A stretch of DNA of 64,000 bases from Virgibacillus litoralis (GCF_017873675.1 NZ_JAGGKK010000004.1:62001-126000), one strand, 5' to 3'. Shown: positions 43,783 to 53,681, numbered from the stretch's first letter. Program-made: numbers and translations. The notes: generated by a model not told the origin, from the letters alone.

Positions 43783-44700
43783 TTAACCAAGCCATGGAAC
43801 AGTAACGATAATCATGACGATAAAGATTAACATTAAATAATTCACGGAATATAAAAACATTTTATTGGCCCAATTTAAATCGTCCTTGGTAAAAAAACCG
43901 CTAATCCCAAGTATGAGCCACCCAATATTTAATATTGTAGCTATAACTATAAACGTTGTCCCTAGTGAAGCAAGATAAAATGGTAACGGAAGTAAACAGG
44001 CAATGTAAATAACTGTTTGCCGTTTAGTAATAGCGAGTCCATGTACCACTGGAAGCATTGCTACGCCCGCAGCCTTATATTCGTCATATTTTCGTATGGC
44101 AATGACAAATGTATGGGGGATTTGCCAGATAAATAAGATAAGAAACATAATGATTGGAACGGTATGATTAGCAGGCTCTAATGCAGCCCAGCCGATTAAA
44201 GGTGTTACTGCGCCAGAAACACTTCCAATTAAAGTATTAAGCGTATATTTACGTTTCGACCATATTGTATACAGAAACACATATATAAACCAGCCAACAA
44301 AAGCATATAAAGCTGCTTCTATCGTTGTGAACAGTAGCAAGATTAAACCAACTACTGAAAAAATAATTCCCAGTGTCAAAACAGCTTTTAACGATAGGTT
44401 CCCAGTTACTGTAGGGCGATTCTTTGTTCTTTCCATAATCGTATCAATGTCAACATCGTACCAGTTATTAAGGATAAGTGCGCCAGCCATCACGGATGTA
44501 CTGCCCGCCATTATTAATAGGAACACATCCCAATTTGCAGTAAAAGTCGAGTTAGTAAAATAAAGAGCGAGCCAGAACCCAGCAAAGACTGGGAGCACAT
44601 TGAAAATTAACACTACCGCCTTAAAAAGTTCTTTTAAATCAGACAGAAAAGTATTGGGATTTTGTTGAGGCGATATAACAGTTTCTTCATCTTTCTTCAT
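43783..44700 (-). CDS. ctaB: protoheme IX farnesyltransferase (heme O synthase)
   Basis: Polytopic UbiA-superfamily enzyme that farnesylates heme b to heme O for terminal oxidases. 305 aa with about eight to nine helices. The first Asp-rich motif is NNWYDVDIDTIMERTKNRPT and the second region is IRKYDEYKAAGVAMLPVVHG. GGGAGG precedes the ATG. It stands apart from ctaA and the ctaCDEF cluster, neither of which is in this window. Confidence 0.94.
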   Translation of the reverse strand: MKKDEETVISPQQNPNTFLSDLKELFKAVVLIFNVLPVFAGFWLALYFTNSTFTANWDVFLLIMAGSTSVMAGALILNNWYDVDIDTIMERTKNRPTVTGNLSLKAVLTLGIIFSVVGLILLLFTTIEAALYAFVGWFIYVFLYTIWSKRKYTLNTLIGSVSGAVTPLIGWAALEPANHTVPIIMFLILFIWQIPHTFVIAIRKYDEYKAAGVAMLPVVHGLAITKRQTVIYIACLLPLPFYLASLGTTFIVIATILNIGWLILGISGFFTKDDLNWANKMFLYSVNYLMLIFIVMIIVTVPWLG

Positions 44701-44849
44701 TTACAGTTTCCTCCCAAGCCTTCAATTACATCTAATCCATTTTAACATGTATCATAACCAATCACATGGATGAAAACTAGAATTTTAAAAACAGACAGGA
44801 ATTCTGTCTGTTTCAGTTTTCCAGTATTAAACTTTTTTTGTATTATCTA

Positions 44850-46244
44850 TTACGCATTTTTTTGCAGGTTAATGCACAGCTGCTGATAGGCGTCCGATTC
44901 GTGATTTAACCCTTTGTCCCGATAGACTTTAGATAACCATTGAAGTGGTTTTGGCTGAGTTGGTTTTAGTTCCATTTCCCAGCTAAAACATTCAATCGCC
45001 TTATCCAGTAGATTAAATTCATAATACAACTCTCCAAGTGTTTGCATTTGGTCCAGATCATCACTTAGCCTTTCCATGGTATCGATTTTTCTGATAATCT
45101 CCAGACTCCCATGATTTTCTTTAAAAGGTTTTAGTAATTCTTGAATATACGCTACTTCATGGTTTTCCAGTAACGAGACAACGTATTTATTAAGAAGTTT
45201 TTCTGCTTTTTCAGGGGAGGCGTTAATAACTGACTCTAATATAGTATTGAGCATTTCTGGATGTGAAGAATATGTTCTTGAATCAAGATGTTCAAGCAAT
45301 TCTCCAAAGGTTTGAATCTGATCATTACTTAGTTTAAATTCACGATCCTGCATCATATGGAAAACTTTTTCGATTTGATGGGTTTTTACATATTTATTAA
45401 ATAGATCTTGCTGTAATGGGAGGAAAGCTGGTAACTGGCTGTCTAAACGTTCTAAAATGGATTCTGATTCATTTTTGTTTAAATGCTGTTCCAGTAAGTT
45501 TGCAAGAGAATTGTAGTAGTCAGTTTCAGGGGATATAGATAATTTGTAACAATACAAGGCAATCATATCAGTCCATCGAGACTCTTTTTCCAAATGGTCG
45601 ATTAGCTGCTGAAACCGCTGATTATCATCTTTTTGGGAGTAGAGCGTTTTTTCAGCAAAGATTAAGTCCTTCACTAACAGATCATCTGATTGGCTGTTAT
45701 ACTGGTCTTCATATTTTTGTAAAATAAGATCATTAGAAACCTGTGTCACGAAACTGTGCTTCGGTGCAAAATCCATTAAAATACGGATGATCCGGTATCC
45801 CAGGAACCCTTGGCCGTTACGGCGATAAACATAAAATATTGATTTAATTTCTTCAAACAGATGTTTTTTTGGAATAAAAGATTCAAAGAAGGTGAGAATA
45901 AAAGCTTTTTCTTGCGGAGTATAGTTTGTTTCGAGTTTCTTTAGCAATGGCTTAAAACCGATAATTTTACATGGATGATTGGATGTAAGCAGCATGTTGA
46001 TAAACGGGTGTGGGGCGTTGTAAACAATACCTCTGGTAAATGCTCGCTCAATGAATGATTGTCGACGCAGTCGCTTTGCTTTTGCTGCAGTTAGGAAATT
46101 GTTTTTATAAAAGAACAAGTAATACATCTCATTGTTCTCACTTATAGCTTCAATAATTTCACTTTGCATATATAACGAAATTCTTTCTGGCTGCACTCGG
46201 ATCTGTTTCTGCTGATCATAAATTAAAAATTGATCCCTATCCAT
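44850..46244 (-). CDS. TPR-like helical repeat protein, function unknown
   Basis: A 464-aa soluble, all-helical protein. The N-terminal ~180 residues are unassigned (YYLFFYKNNFLTAAKAKRLR). The remainder resembles tetratricopeptide repeats, clearest at the end (LGELYYEFNLLDKAIECFSW, PLQWLSKVYRDKGLNHESDA). The frame opens at 46274, but the ATG at 46244 follows AGGGGAG. It probably serves as a protein-interaction scaffold; conserved hypothetical in bacilli as far as I can tell. Confidence 0.75.
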   Translation of the reverse strand: MDRDQFLIYDQQKQIRVQPERISLYMQSEIIEAISENNEMYYLFFYKNNFLTAAKAKRLRRQSFIERAFTRGIVYNAPHPFINMLLTSNHPCKIIGFKPLLKKLETNYTPQEKAFILTFFESFIPKKHLFEEIKSIFYVYRRNGQGFLGYRIIRILMDFAPKHSFVTQVSNDLILQKYEDQYNSQSDDLLVKDLIFAEKTLYSQKDDNQRFQQLIDHLEKESRWTDMIALYCYKLSISPETDYYNSLANLLEQHLNKNESESILERLDSQLPAFLPLQQDLFNKYVKTHQIEKVFHMMQDREFKLSNDQIQTFGELLEHLDSRTYSSHPEMLNTILESVINASPEKAEKLLNKYVVSLLENHEVAYIQELLKPFKENHGSLEIIRKIDTMERLSDDLDQMQTLGELYYEFNLLDKAIECFSWEMELKPTQPKPLQWLSKVYRDKGLNHESDAYQQLCINLQKNA

Positions 46245-46295
46245 ATCGCACACTCCCCTAATCGCTTTTTCCAATTATAACATACGAAGAGATTG

Positions 46296-46336
46296 AGGGA
46301 CAGGTTGAGGGACATAGGGGACGGGTTCATCGTCCC
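46296..46336. repeat. REP-like GGGAC...GTCCC element
   Basis: GGGACAGGTTGAGGGACATA is followed by GGGACGGGTTCATCGTCCC, a 5-bp stem with a 9-nt loop. Related copies occur at 48946, 50130 (degenerate) and 52148. The remaining gap to 46408 holds an AGGCGA/TCGCCT hairpin (46372-46401) that may end the small gene. Confidence 0.75.
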
Positions 46337-46407
46337 AGGTTGTTGACACTTCAATCATACCGCAACAACTTAAAGGCGACCATCCTTTAGGATAATCGCC
46401 TGTTAAT

Positions 46408-46548
46408 TTACTTTTTGCCATCGTTTAATTTTTCGACTTCTTCAGGGCTTGCCATTTTTGTTGAGCCTTTATATCGAGTTCCTACATCTCGGTCTGATTC
46501 GACTCGTCCGCTTTGCTTCAACTTTTTTTCTTGACGGTCTTTTCCCAT
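46408..46548 (-). CDS. small charged protein, 46 aa
   Basis: Starts MGKDRQEKKLKQSGRVESDR and ends in a lysine-rich tail; no hydrophobic segment. A perfect AGGAGGTG lies nine bases before the ATG at 46548, so translation is likely. The composition (K/E/R/G/S rich, no Cys) recalls small Bacillus proteins packed into spores, but I cannot assign it to a named family. Confidence 0.6.
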   Translation of the reverse strand: MGKDRQEKKLKQSGRVESDRDVGTRYKGSTKMASPEEVEKLNDGKK

Positions 46549-46632
46549 TTTCAAGCACCTCCTATACTTAAAATGAGAATAGTAAAGAAGATTTATTCAT
46601 CCCTACTTAGAATATTATTTAGCGCACAAAAA

Positions 46633-47226
46633 TCAGTACCGTTTTCTCCTTCTATTCTCTGAAATCATCTCAGAAGCGACGTCATACATTCTCTCAACAC
46701 CCTTTTCGGAAGCTTCAAAGTTATATGCATTTTGTTCAACAATTCCAATATTATTTGCTTCTTTTGCAGCATCAATGTTTGCACCCATAAAAATAAATTC
46801 CCAGTTGTATTTATCCTGTTGGTGTTTTATCAGTTCTTTAACTTTTTTATAGGAAAACTCATTGCTCGCATTTTCCATACCATCAGTTGTAATAACAACT
46901 ATAACATTGTCTGGTTTCTGCTCTTCATGGGTTCTCGATAACCTGTAACCCACATCCAAAATTGTCTTTCCCACTGCATCCAATAACGCTGTCGTCCCTC
47001 TTACATAATACTCGCTATCTGTAATACTTACACTATCAGCATCAACACCATTCCATAATACTTCATACTTGTCATCAAACAGAACTGAAGTTAAAATTGT
47101 TTCCCCCTCGAGTTGGCACTGCTTATCAATGAAAGCATTAAACCCACCAATAGTATCACTTTCAAGCCCTGCCATTGACCCACTTCTATCCAACAGGAAA
47201 ATAATTTCTGTTACATTCCTATTCAT
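46633..47226 (-). CDS. von Willebrand factor type A domain protein (TerY-like)
   Basis: A 197-aa protein that is essentially one vWA domain. MIDAS is complete in pattern: DRSGSM near the N terminus, a Thr in RGTTALLDA, and the Asp in VITTDGMENAS. No signal peptide, so it is cytoplasmic. The ATG at 47226 has GAGGAG at proper spacing. It is divergent from an HTH protein gene 99 bp away, a pairing that suggests joint control. Metal-dependent protein binding is expected; the partner is unknown. Confidence 0.88.
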   Translation of the reverse strand: MNRNVTEIIFLLDRSGSMAGLESDTIGGFNAFIDKQCQLEGETILTSVLFDDKYEVLWNGVDADSVSITDSEYYVRGTTALLDAVGKTILDVGYRLSRTHEEQKPDNVIVVITTDGMENASNEFSYKKVKELIKHQQDKYNWEFIFMGANIDAAKEANNIGIVEQNAYNFEASEKGVERMYDVASEMISENRRRKRY

Positions 47227-47324
47227 ACTTATCATCTCCTCAAATTTTTAATCTGTTATAATATTAACTGAGATTATCCGTGTTTTGGTCGCTTAACAAG
47301 CGACATATTTGGGAGGTGGACAAT

Positions 47325-47831
47325 GTGCTTGATGAAAAGTTTTTTCTGGAAATGCAGAAGTATGTAGAGGATCATATAGATATAACTCCAGTTGATGTTT
47401 GTGAATCCTCTGAAAAGGTTGACTACAGTATTCATAAAGAAATAGAAATTGTTGAATTAGAAGACTTTATTGAAGATAACCGTAAGCCTACACTCAAAGA
47501 AGTATTGTTTAACTTAATTGATGAAAAAGATACTAGTGATGCTTACATCTATAAAAAGGCCGGAATTGATCGCAGGCATTTTTCAAAAATACGATCCAAT
47601 CCAGAATATCAGGTTGGAAAAAATACTGTTATTGCCCTTGCTTTAGCTCTTGAGCTGAATAAAGAAAAAACCGACAAGCTACTAAGCTCTGCCGGCTACT
47701 CATTGTCTGAAAGTGACACCTACGATTTAGTTATTCAATTCTGTATTGAGAAAAAGGTATTCAATATCTACGATGTAAATCAGGCGTTAGACTATTTTAG
47801 TTTAAAACCATTAACGGGTTTGCACTCCTAG
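47325..47831 (+). CDS. helix-turn-helix protein paired with the vWA gene
   Basis: A 168-aa protein. A short N-terminal helical and acidic part (FFLEMQKYVEDHID, EIEIVELEDFIEDN) precedes an XRE-like module (about residues 65-120: AYIYKKAGIDRRHFSKIRSN, VIALALALELNKEKTDKLLS). The open frame begins at 47280, but a GTG at 47325 eight bases after GGGAGG gives the best start. It may repress the divergent vWA gene or act with it; neither is demonstrated. Confidence 0.75.
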   Translation: MLDEKFFLEMQKYVEDHIDITPVDVCESSEKVDYSIHKEIEIVELEDFIEDNRKPTLKEVLFNLIDEKDTSDAYIYKKAGIDRRHFSKIRSNPEYQVGKNTVIALALALELNKEKTDKLLSSAGYSLSESDTYDLVIQFCIEKKVFNIYDVNQALDYFSLKPLTGLHS

Positions 47832-47848
47832 GAAGTAGAGAAATGACC

Positions 47849-48553
47849 TTATTTACGGAACATGGACATAAACCTACCCAAAGTTCCTTTAGGTTTTGTC
47901 ATCGATTCTTCTAAACGTTTATTAAAATCATTTTGTGATCGCCATTCTTTTTTCTGTTCATCCCGCATATTTTGTATTTCTTTTTGTAAGTATTCGGTTT
48001 TTTCTTTTTCCTGTTGCAGCAATGTCTCATAGTGGTTATTCTGTTGTTCAGTTAATTTTTCAATTCGCGCAGTTCTTTGTGCTGAGTTTCCGATACCAGA
48101 ACTTATAACATGATGATCTTGCTGGAGCTGGGAAACCGTAGTTTTAAGTTGAGACATATCATTTGTCAGCTGGACATTCATTTCACGTGTAGCCACTAGT
48201 TCATTGGCTAAAAACATTAAAGACTCTTTTAGCTGATCGAGATCTTGGGGTGAACTCCCAGGTGAATCAGGTACCGCTATCTCTGTTTCATTGAACCCAT
48301 CTAATCTTAATTTTTGTTGATTTACAAGGTATGTAGCTATCTCGCCTAAGGGCTTGTCCGTATCGCGAATCGCTATAAGCGATTCGATGTCAGAACGAAC
48401 GAAAATACGCCGGTCACCATCTTTGAAAAACTCATATCCATTTCGTTCTAAAACTTGGCCATACTTTCTAACAGTAGGTGTTGCGATTTCCAATTCATCT
48501 GCTACTTCCTTCGTGGTAAATGATCGTTCATTTGGCTGTATATCATGTCGCAT
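47849..48553 (-). CDS. MerR-type HTH, coiled-coil DNA-binding protein (DUF3967/RacA-like layout)
   Basis: A 234-aa protein. Residues about 10-60 form a MerR-type helix-turn-helix (FTTKEVADELEIATPTVRKY, GDRRIFVRSDIESLIAIRD). After a linker, residues about 105-215 are a long coiled coil (LTNDMSQLKTTVSQLQQDHH, EKTEYLQKEIQNMRDEQKK). The chain ends in a basic, hydrophobic tail (GTLGRFMSMFRK) that could bind membrane. The same layout is seen in RacA, which anchors the chromosome at the pole, and in plasmid-type DUF3967 proteins. The frame opens at 48634, but AAAGGAG precedes the ATG at 48553. A large palindrome array lies just upstream. Confidence 0.75.
   Translation of the reverse strand: MRHDIQPNERSFTTKEVADELEIATPTVRKYGQVLERNGYEFFKDGDRRIFVRSDIESLIAIRDTDKPLGEIATYLVNQQKLRLDGFNETEIAVPDSPGSSPQDLDQLKESLMFLANELVATREMNVQLTNDMSQLKTTVSQLQQDHHVISSGIGNSAQRTARIEKLTEQQNNHYETLLQQEKEKTEYLQKEIQNMRDEQKKEWRSQNDFNKRLEESMTKPKGTLGRFMSMFRK
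48361..48384. promoter_or_regulatory. TATCGC-N12-GCGATT palindrome inside the MerR-type gene
   Basis: Lies within the codons for the end of the HTH region and matches the B-type palindromes of the adjacent array at all but a few positions (core CGCTATAAGCGAT). It is therefore the intragenic member of the same repeat family. Confidence 0.7.
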
Positions 48554-48605
48554 ATCGGATCTCCTTTCTAGTAGAATATGAAGTTTTTCGAAAAATCCAA
48601 AGGTA

Positions 48606-50122
48606 TATCGCCTGGCGATACGTTGCACACACACGGCAAGCTAATATCTTGAAAGCATAATAAAGACTAACGCTATACTTAGCCGCTCCGACTCGCATAT
48701 TTTGTCCATATCGCGTGCCGCTATAAGCGATACGAAGATATTGAACTTCCTATATATCATATATCGTCCTCAGATTCAACCAGATTTCTAGCAAATAAAG
48801 ACTATAACTACTACTCTTTTGGAAGATAATAACCACTTATACTAACGTATATATCATGTATTAAATCAAATCTCCTTATCTATTAAATATGAAGGTTTTT
48901 CGAAAAATTTGCAAGTATATCGCCTAGCGATATGGAGGGACAATAGGGACAGGTTCATAGTCCCAGATGGTTAGTTTCGGGTGCATCTATCGTGTTATAT
49001 ATCGGATTACCTTATCTATTAAATTATGAAGTTTTCTAAGAACTTATGTACCATATCGCCCGGCGATACGACACATATAAAAAGAATCGACCAACAAGTC
49101 TCGTGAGGAAATTTTTGAAATCAATCTTGTTTTGTCCAAGTGTCTGCCCCCCTCCGGACTCAGTCTGTACAAAAGGATAGACTCTTCCATATCGCGTGTC
49201 GCTATAAGCGATACGAAACATATAAAAAATTCAACTAACAAGTTTCGTGAGGAAATTTTAGAAATCAACCTTATTTTTCAAAGAGTCTGACCCACTCAGA
49301 ACTCATTCTTTACAGATAGATAAACTCATCCATATCGTTTCCCGCTATATGCGTTACCCCAGATGTTTACTTTCGAGTATATCTAATATTTTATATATCA
49401 GATTCCCTTATCTATTAAATTATGAGGTTTTGAAGAGTTTGTATTCATATCGGGCAGCGATACGACACACATAAAATGAGTCAATCAGTACGTTATTCTA
49501 GGAAATTTAGAAACAATTTAACTTTGTCCATGAGTCCAGATCTTCCTGCACCTTAGGTTTACAAGGGATAAACTCGTCCATATCGTGAGCCGCTATATGC
49601 GATACGGTAAGGGACAAGAGGGAAAGGGTCGTCGTCTCAGATGGTTAGTTTCGAGGGTAACTATCGTGTTATATATCGGATTTCCTTAATTATTTAATTT
49701 TGAGGTTTTCGAAGAGTTGAAGTATCATATCGCCCGGCGATACGACACATATAAAAAAGATCAACCAGCACTTTACTTGAGGAATTTTTAAAAGTCAGCC
49801 TTGTTTTATCCAAGAGTCTGACTTCCCCGCACCAAGGCATTACAAAAGAATAGACTCTTCCGTATCGCGGGTCGCTATAAGCGATACAATAAAGGCAAGA
49901 GTCACAAGTTAATAGTCCCAGATGGTTATTTTCGGGTGTATCTACCATGTTATATATCGGATTGCCTTATCTATCAATTTATAAGGTTTTCGAAGAGCTT
50001 ATATATCATATCGCCCGGCGATGCGATACAACTTTACTAACACATTTTCTGAGGAATTTTAGAAATCAATCTTGTTTTATCCAAGAGTCTATCTTTTGTA
50101 TCGCATGCCGCTATAAGCAATA
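48606..50122. repeat. 1.5-kb array of alternating palindromes upstream of the MerR-type gene
   Basis: Two site types share the half-site TATCGC. Type A is TATCGCCYGGCGATA: 48606, 48918, 49054, 49448 (degenerate), 49728 and 50009 (15 bp each). Type B is TATCGC-N12-GCGATA with CGCTATA in the centre: 48709, 49190, 49333 (degenerate), 49581, 49863 and 50099 (24 bp each). Half-site starts are 9 bp apart in A and 18 bp in B. Later units repeat about every 281 bp. The ~75 bp beside each A site resemble the gene's own start region (ATATCGGAT, AAATTATGAAG), so the array grew by duplication of the 5' end. No protein is called from the small frames here. Confidence 0.9.
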
Positions 50123-50199
50123 CGGAGGAACAGGAGAGAAATGTTCATCGTCCCAAATTGTTGTTTTGGAATGTGATATCCCCTTCCCACATGTCCCTT

Positions 50200-51414
50200 C
50201 TATTTTCCACAGCATTTTTTATACTTTTTGCCACTTCCACATATACATGGTTCATTACGACCCACTTTGGTATTCTTTCTTATTGGGATCACATTTGACT
50301 CCTTATCACTTCCGGAGGGTTCAGGATGTAAATGCTCATGTTCTATTGGAGATAAATCCCTAGGTGCATTGCCTTTTAAAACCCACATAGGAGTGTTGTT
50401 ATGTAATTCCATTAACTTCCGCATTAACTGATTCACAAAAGCAGCAGAAGGCATTTCAAGTTTACTTTCTAAAAATTGGATCAACATCTCTAGCTTATTA
50501 TCTTTCTTAATCATATACATAATTTGTATAGCAATTTCATTCAATTCATCATTTGGTAGATCATAGTAATCTGTAAGAAATTGAGTGAAATTGTTCATAG
50601 CCTGGGATCTGTCTACATATCCCATTTCCCCCGCAGCCATCAACTGTTTCTTAGTAAAAGGATAATAATTCATATCTTGTCTTTTTTCCTGTTCCGTTAT
50701 TATCTCCTCGGCATTTAAAACTTTTTGATGCTTTAGCCCAAAACTGGAAAATGAAAGTTGACGGTAATAGTTTTTGGAATGGGAGATTACATTGATAAAT
50801 TCTGATACCGCTACCTTTTGCCCTGTTAATTCTGCTACCTTATCGATTACAGCATATAAATCCATAACACCATAATAATAAAGTAGCCCTTGGGTTAAGC
50901 GTATCCATTCAGTATTGCGCTCTACAATATTTTGAATTTCATTTCCATCAAGTTGGTCAAAAACAGTTATCAACTCCGAAGGCATGGACAGAACATACTG
51001 ATTCTTATGAACACCGGGAAATAAAATACCATAGTCTCTTAGCGACTCTACCTTTCTGAACGGAAAAGTATTATCTACAATGGTTGCCCCTGAATTATTT
51101 CTAGCTTCCTTAATAATATCGTAGCGTTCTTTATCCAGTATGTATAAGACATGCTCAAACTGTGATGGTATTAACTGAACTAACTCTCTGGCTAGTTCTC
51201 CCTTTTTCAAGGTACTTAAATTTTTAAGATCGAGATTTTTACGAACTTGATCCAGCTCATGCTTCTTTAAATTTACTAATGTATCAGTAAGTGTGCATGG
51301 AGCCTCAATATTCTTCCAAACTTCTTTTTGCCTTTTATCTTCACGCTCTCTTCCATGAGCCTGCATACTTTCTAGGGCTTTCAGTAAAGTTTTGCCCACC
51401 TTATCATCACTCAT
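50200..51414 (-). CDS. SEC-C motif zinc-binding protein
   Basis: A 404-aa soluble protein. The last 20 residues are a SEC-C zinc module ([19 protein letters not shown]), as in SecA and YecA proteins. An N-terminal part has a short helical motif resembling Rho-N/SAP ([19 protein letters not shown]). The middle is helical and unassigned. SEC-C modules bind SecB, ribosomes or nucleic acids in different proteins, so the job is open. GAGGAG precedes the ATG. Confidence 0.8.
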   Translation of the reverse strand: MSDDKVGKTLLKALESMQAHGREREDKRQKEVWKNIEAPCTLTDTLVNLKKHELDQVRKNLDLKNLSTLKKGELARELVQLIPSQFEHVLYILDKERYDIIKEARNNSGATIVDNTFPFRKVESLRDYGILFPGVHKNQYVLSMPSELITVFDQLDGNEIQNIVERNTEWIRLTQGLLYYYGVMDLYAVIDKVAELTGQKVAVSEFINVISHSKNYYRQLSFSSFGLKHQKVLNAEEIITEQEKRQDMNYYPFTKKQLMAAGEMGYVDRSQAMNNFTQFLTDYYDLPNDELNEIAIQIMYMIKKDNKLEMLIQFLESKLEMPSAAFVNQLMRKLMELHNNTPMWVLKGNAPRDLSPIEHEHLHPEPSGSDKESNVIPIRKNTKVGRNEPCICGSGKKYKKCCGK

Positions 51415-51515
51415 TTAAAATCTCCTCTCAAGGGACAAATTAACAATTTGGCCCATCGTCCCAATGCCCAGCCATTATTTCTGCTCCATAACAATTCTTT
51501 TAACCTTCTATCCAT

Positions 51516-52115
51516 TTATTTATTACTTCGGATTTTTAATGCCGACTCTTTTTCATTCACTGCCATATGTTCACTTAAAATCATGTTCAGCTTCTCTTTC
51601 ATTTCACCTGTGGTAACAATACAGCTTATAAAACGGACTTTTGTCTTAATCCTCAATTCATACGTATCATTAACCTCTTTTGAGGCACCATAGTATCTAT
51701 GGTTCAAATCAATCGGAAGAAATTGAAACGACTTTACTTTTTTCCAAGCAACAAAGCGACTTCCACAAAGTACACCGTCACCAATTATTGCAAATAAGTT
51801 TAGAAAACTATATGAATTAATAAGAAGAATGGTCATTAATGGATAGAGAGACCAATTAATCCCATTTAAAAACACTCCTAAGAAAAACATGACAATCACA
51901 AACACGAGATTAAGAGAGTAAACAATGATTCCTATCTTTTGTTTAGAATATATCGGGAAATTCACTACTTTTTGAGGGTATTTTCTAATGGATGCAATCT
52001 CTTCATTCGTTGTAGGTAAAATAATGTCTTGCCTCATTTTTATCATGACTTGAATAAACTTGTAGCTATAGTACCCAATAACAATTAAAAGTAATATATC
52101 AATAATAAACTTCAA
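51516..52115 (-). CDS. membrane protein of unknown function, possibly DUF5673
   Basis: A 199-aa protein with an N-terminal helix (IIDILLLIVIGYYSYKFI), two further helices (about 63-85 and 90-112) and a cytoplasmic PH-like C-terminal half (RFVAWKKVKSFQFLPIDL, YELRIKTKVRFISCIV). The TTG start has AGAGGTG upstream. Between this gene and SEC-C lies a degenerate GGGAC...GTCCC copy (about 51433-51461). Confidence 0.65.
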   Translation of the reverse strand: MKFIIDILLLIVIGYYSYKFIQVMIKMRQDIILPTTNEEIASIRKYPQKVVNFPIYSKQKIGIIVYSLNLVFVIVMFFLGVFLNGINWSLYPLMTILLINSYSFLNLFAIIGDGVLCGSRFVAWKKVKSFQFLPIDLNHRYYGASKEVNDTYELRIKTKVRFISCIVTTGEMKEKLNMILSEHMAVNEKESALKIRSNK

Positions 52116-52147
52116 TCAAATCACCTCTTTGCTATGAAGGGACAAGA

Positions 52148-52166
52148 GGGACAGGTTCATCGTCCC
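52148..52166. repeat. REP-like GGGAC...GTCCC element
   Basis: GGGACAGGTTCATCGTCCC, the cleanest copy of the family also found at 46318 and 48946 and in degenerate form within the palindrome array. Confidence 0.75.
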
Positions 52167-52214
52167 AGATTGTTGTTTTGAAAGGGATATAGCCCCTGCC
52201 CCCATGTCTCAATG

Positions 52215-52423
52215 TCATTCAATCAGTATATTCAAAAACATCTTCTTACTTTTTAATTCTTCACCGCCTTTGATAACCATTTCTCCATTAACCGATAAAT
52301 TCCGTTTCATATACTCATCATTCTAAGAATCGAGTGAAGCAAATATCTTTTCATATGTTGTTCTAAATTATCTGTGCAGCTTTTAAAGTAGTCATTTCCA
52401 TAAGCTTCTAAGAGGGGGCTCAT
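52215..52423 (-). pseudogene. possible frameshifted small gene remnant
   Basis: Two short minus-strand frames overlap at ATGA: 52307-52423 (38 codons, begins MSPLLEAYGNDYFKSC) and 52215-52310 (31 codons, ends GGEELKSKKMFLNILIE). Their abutting frames suggest one gene broken by a frameshift. No ribosome binding site precedes the first ATG and I recognise no family. Confidence 0.3.
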
Positions 52424-52446
52424 TAATGTACTAATTTCCAGATAAT

Positions 52447-53469
52447 TTACAGTAAGTTTTTCTCACTCTGAGCCCCTGTCATCTCAGCATTCTTTCGTTC
52501 AAAGTTATCGAGCAATGCTCGCACTTCATCTGTTGACTCTGTACTCATTAATTGATTTCTCAACTCACCAGCCCCTGGAATCCCACGGACATATACCTTG
52601 AAAAATCGACGAAGTGGCTTGATCTGCCTTTGTTCTAGTTTTGAATATTTATCATGAAAATCCAGATGCAACCTTAAGAGATCGAGTAATTCCTCACTAC
52701 TATGATCTTTTGGCTGCTTCTCAAAAGCAAATGGATTTTTAAAAATACCACGCCCGATCATAACCCCATCGACACCATACTTGCGAGCGAGCTTCAAGCC
52801 AGTTTGTCGGTCAGGAATATCCCCATTGATTGTCAAAAGCGTATCTGGTGCCACCTCGTCGCGAAGTTTCTTAATCTCCGGGATTAGTTCCCAGTGAGCA
52901 TCTACATCACTCATTTCCTTTTTTGTACGCAGATGAATAGAAAGATTAACAATATCTTGTTTCAAAATGTGTGTTAGCCAATCGTGCCATTCGTCTACAT
53001 CAGTGTAACCAAGTCTGGTCTTCACACTTACGGGCAATCCTCCCGCTTTTGCTGCTTGTATTATATCTGCAGCAACTTCTGGACGACGGATTAGGCCACA
53101 TCCCTTCCCCTTCTTTGCCACATTATGCACAGGGCAACCCATATTGATATCTACGCCCCTAAATCCTTGTTTCGCCATACCAATACTCATTTGCCGAAAG
53201 TATTCAGGCTTATCTCCCCATATATGAGCTACAATTGGTTGTTCATCCTCTGTAAAAGTCAAACGCCCACGCACACTCTGGATTCCCTCTGGGTGACAAT
53301 AACTATCTGTATTTGTAAACTCTGTAAAAAACACATCAGGTCTGGCTGCCGCGCTTACTACATGACGAAACACAACATCCGTCACATCTTCCATTGGTGC
53401 CAATATAAAAAACGGTCGTGGTAAATCACGCCAAAAATTATTTACCATATCATAATTCAATCCTCTCAC
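52447..53469 (-). CDS. dus: tRNA-dihydrouridine synthase
   Basis: FMN-dependent enzyme that reduces uridines of tRNA, up to 340 aa. TIM-barrel signatures are [15 protein letters not shown], the GCP motif in [25 protein letters not shown] and [12 protein letters not shown]. The start is uncertain: GTG at 53469, TTG at 53460 and ATG at 53448 are in frame, none perfectly spaced from GAGAGG. The assignment to a particular Dus subfamily is not attempted. Confidence 0.92.
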   Translation of the reverse strand: MRGLNYDMVNNFWRDLPRPFFILAPMEDVTDVVFRHVVSAAARPDVFFTEFTNTDSYCHPEGIQSVRGRLTFTEDEQPIVAHIWGDKPEYFRQMSIGMAKQGFRGVDINMGCPVHNVAKKGKGCGLIRRPEVAADIIQAAKAGGLPVSVKTRLGYTDVDEWHDWLTHILKQDIVNLSIHLRTKKEMSDVDAHWELIPEIKKLRDEVAPDTLLTINGDIPDRQTGLKLARKYGVDGVMIGRGIFKNPFAFEKQPKDHSSEELLDLLRLHLDFHDKYSKLEQRQIKPLRRFFKVYVRGIPGAGELRNQLMSTESTDEVRALLDNFERKNAEMTGAQSEKNLL

Positions 53470-53681
53470 TATGAAATACTAGTTTAAACCCATATGCCCA
53501 AAATAAAAAAAGCAAAAAAGTTTTTGTTCTTTTATACTTATATCATGCTTAAGCACTTTATATCAAACTGAGAGAAATATTAGTTTTTACAAGGTATTGA
53601 TATTTTAACTAGATACTCGACACTGTCTATAAACTTGTACTCAAAAATTTCAAATATACCTATGTAACATAAAAAATCAGC

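Noticed and set aside
49036-49948. Small minus-strand frames inside the palindrome array
   Set aside because: They resemble one another only because the DNA units repeat; no ribosome binding sites fit and the composition is not coding-like.
48606-50122. CRISPR-like reading of the palindrome array
   Set aside because: Units are about 140-480 bp apart with related, not unique, spacers, palindromes of two kinds alternate, and no cas genes are present.
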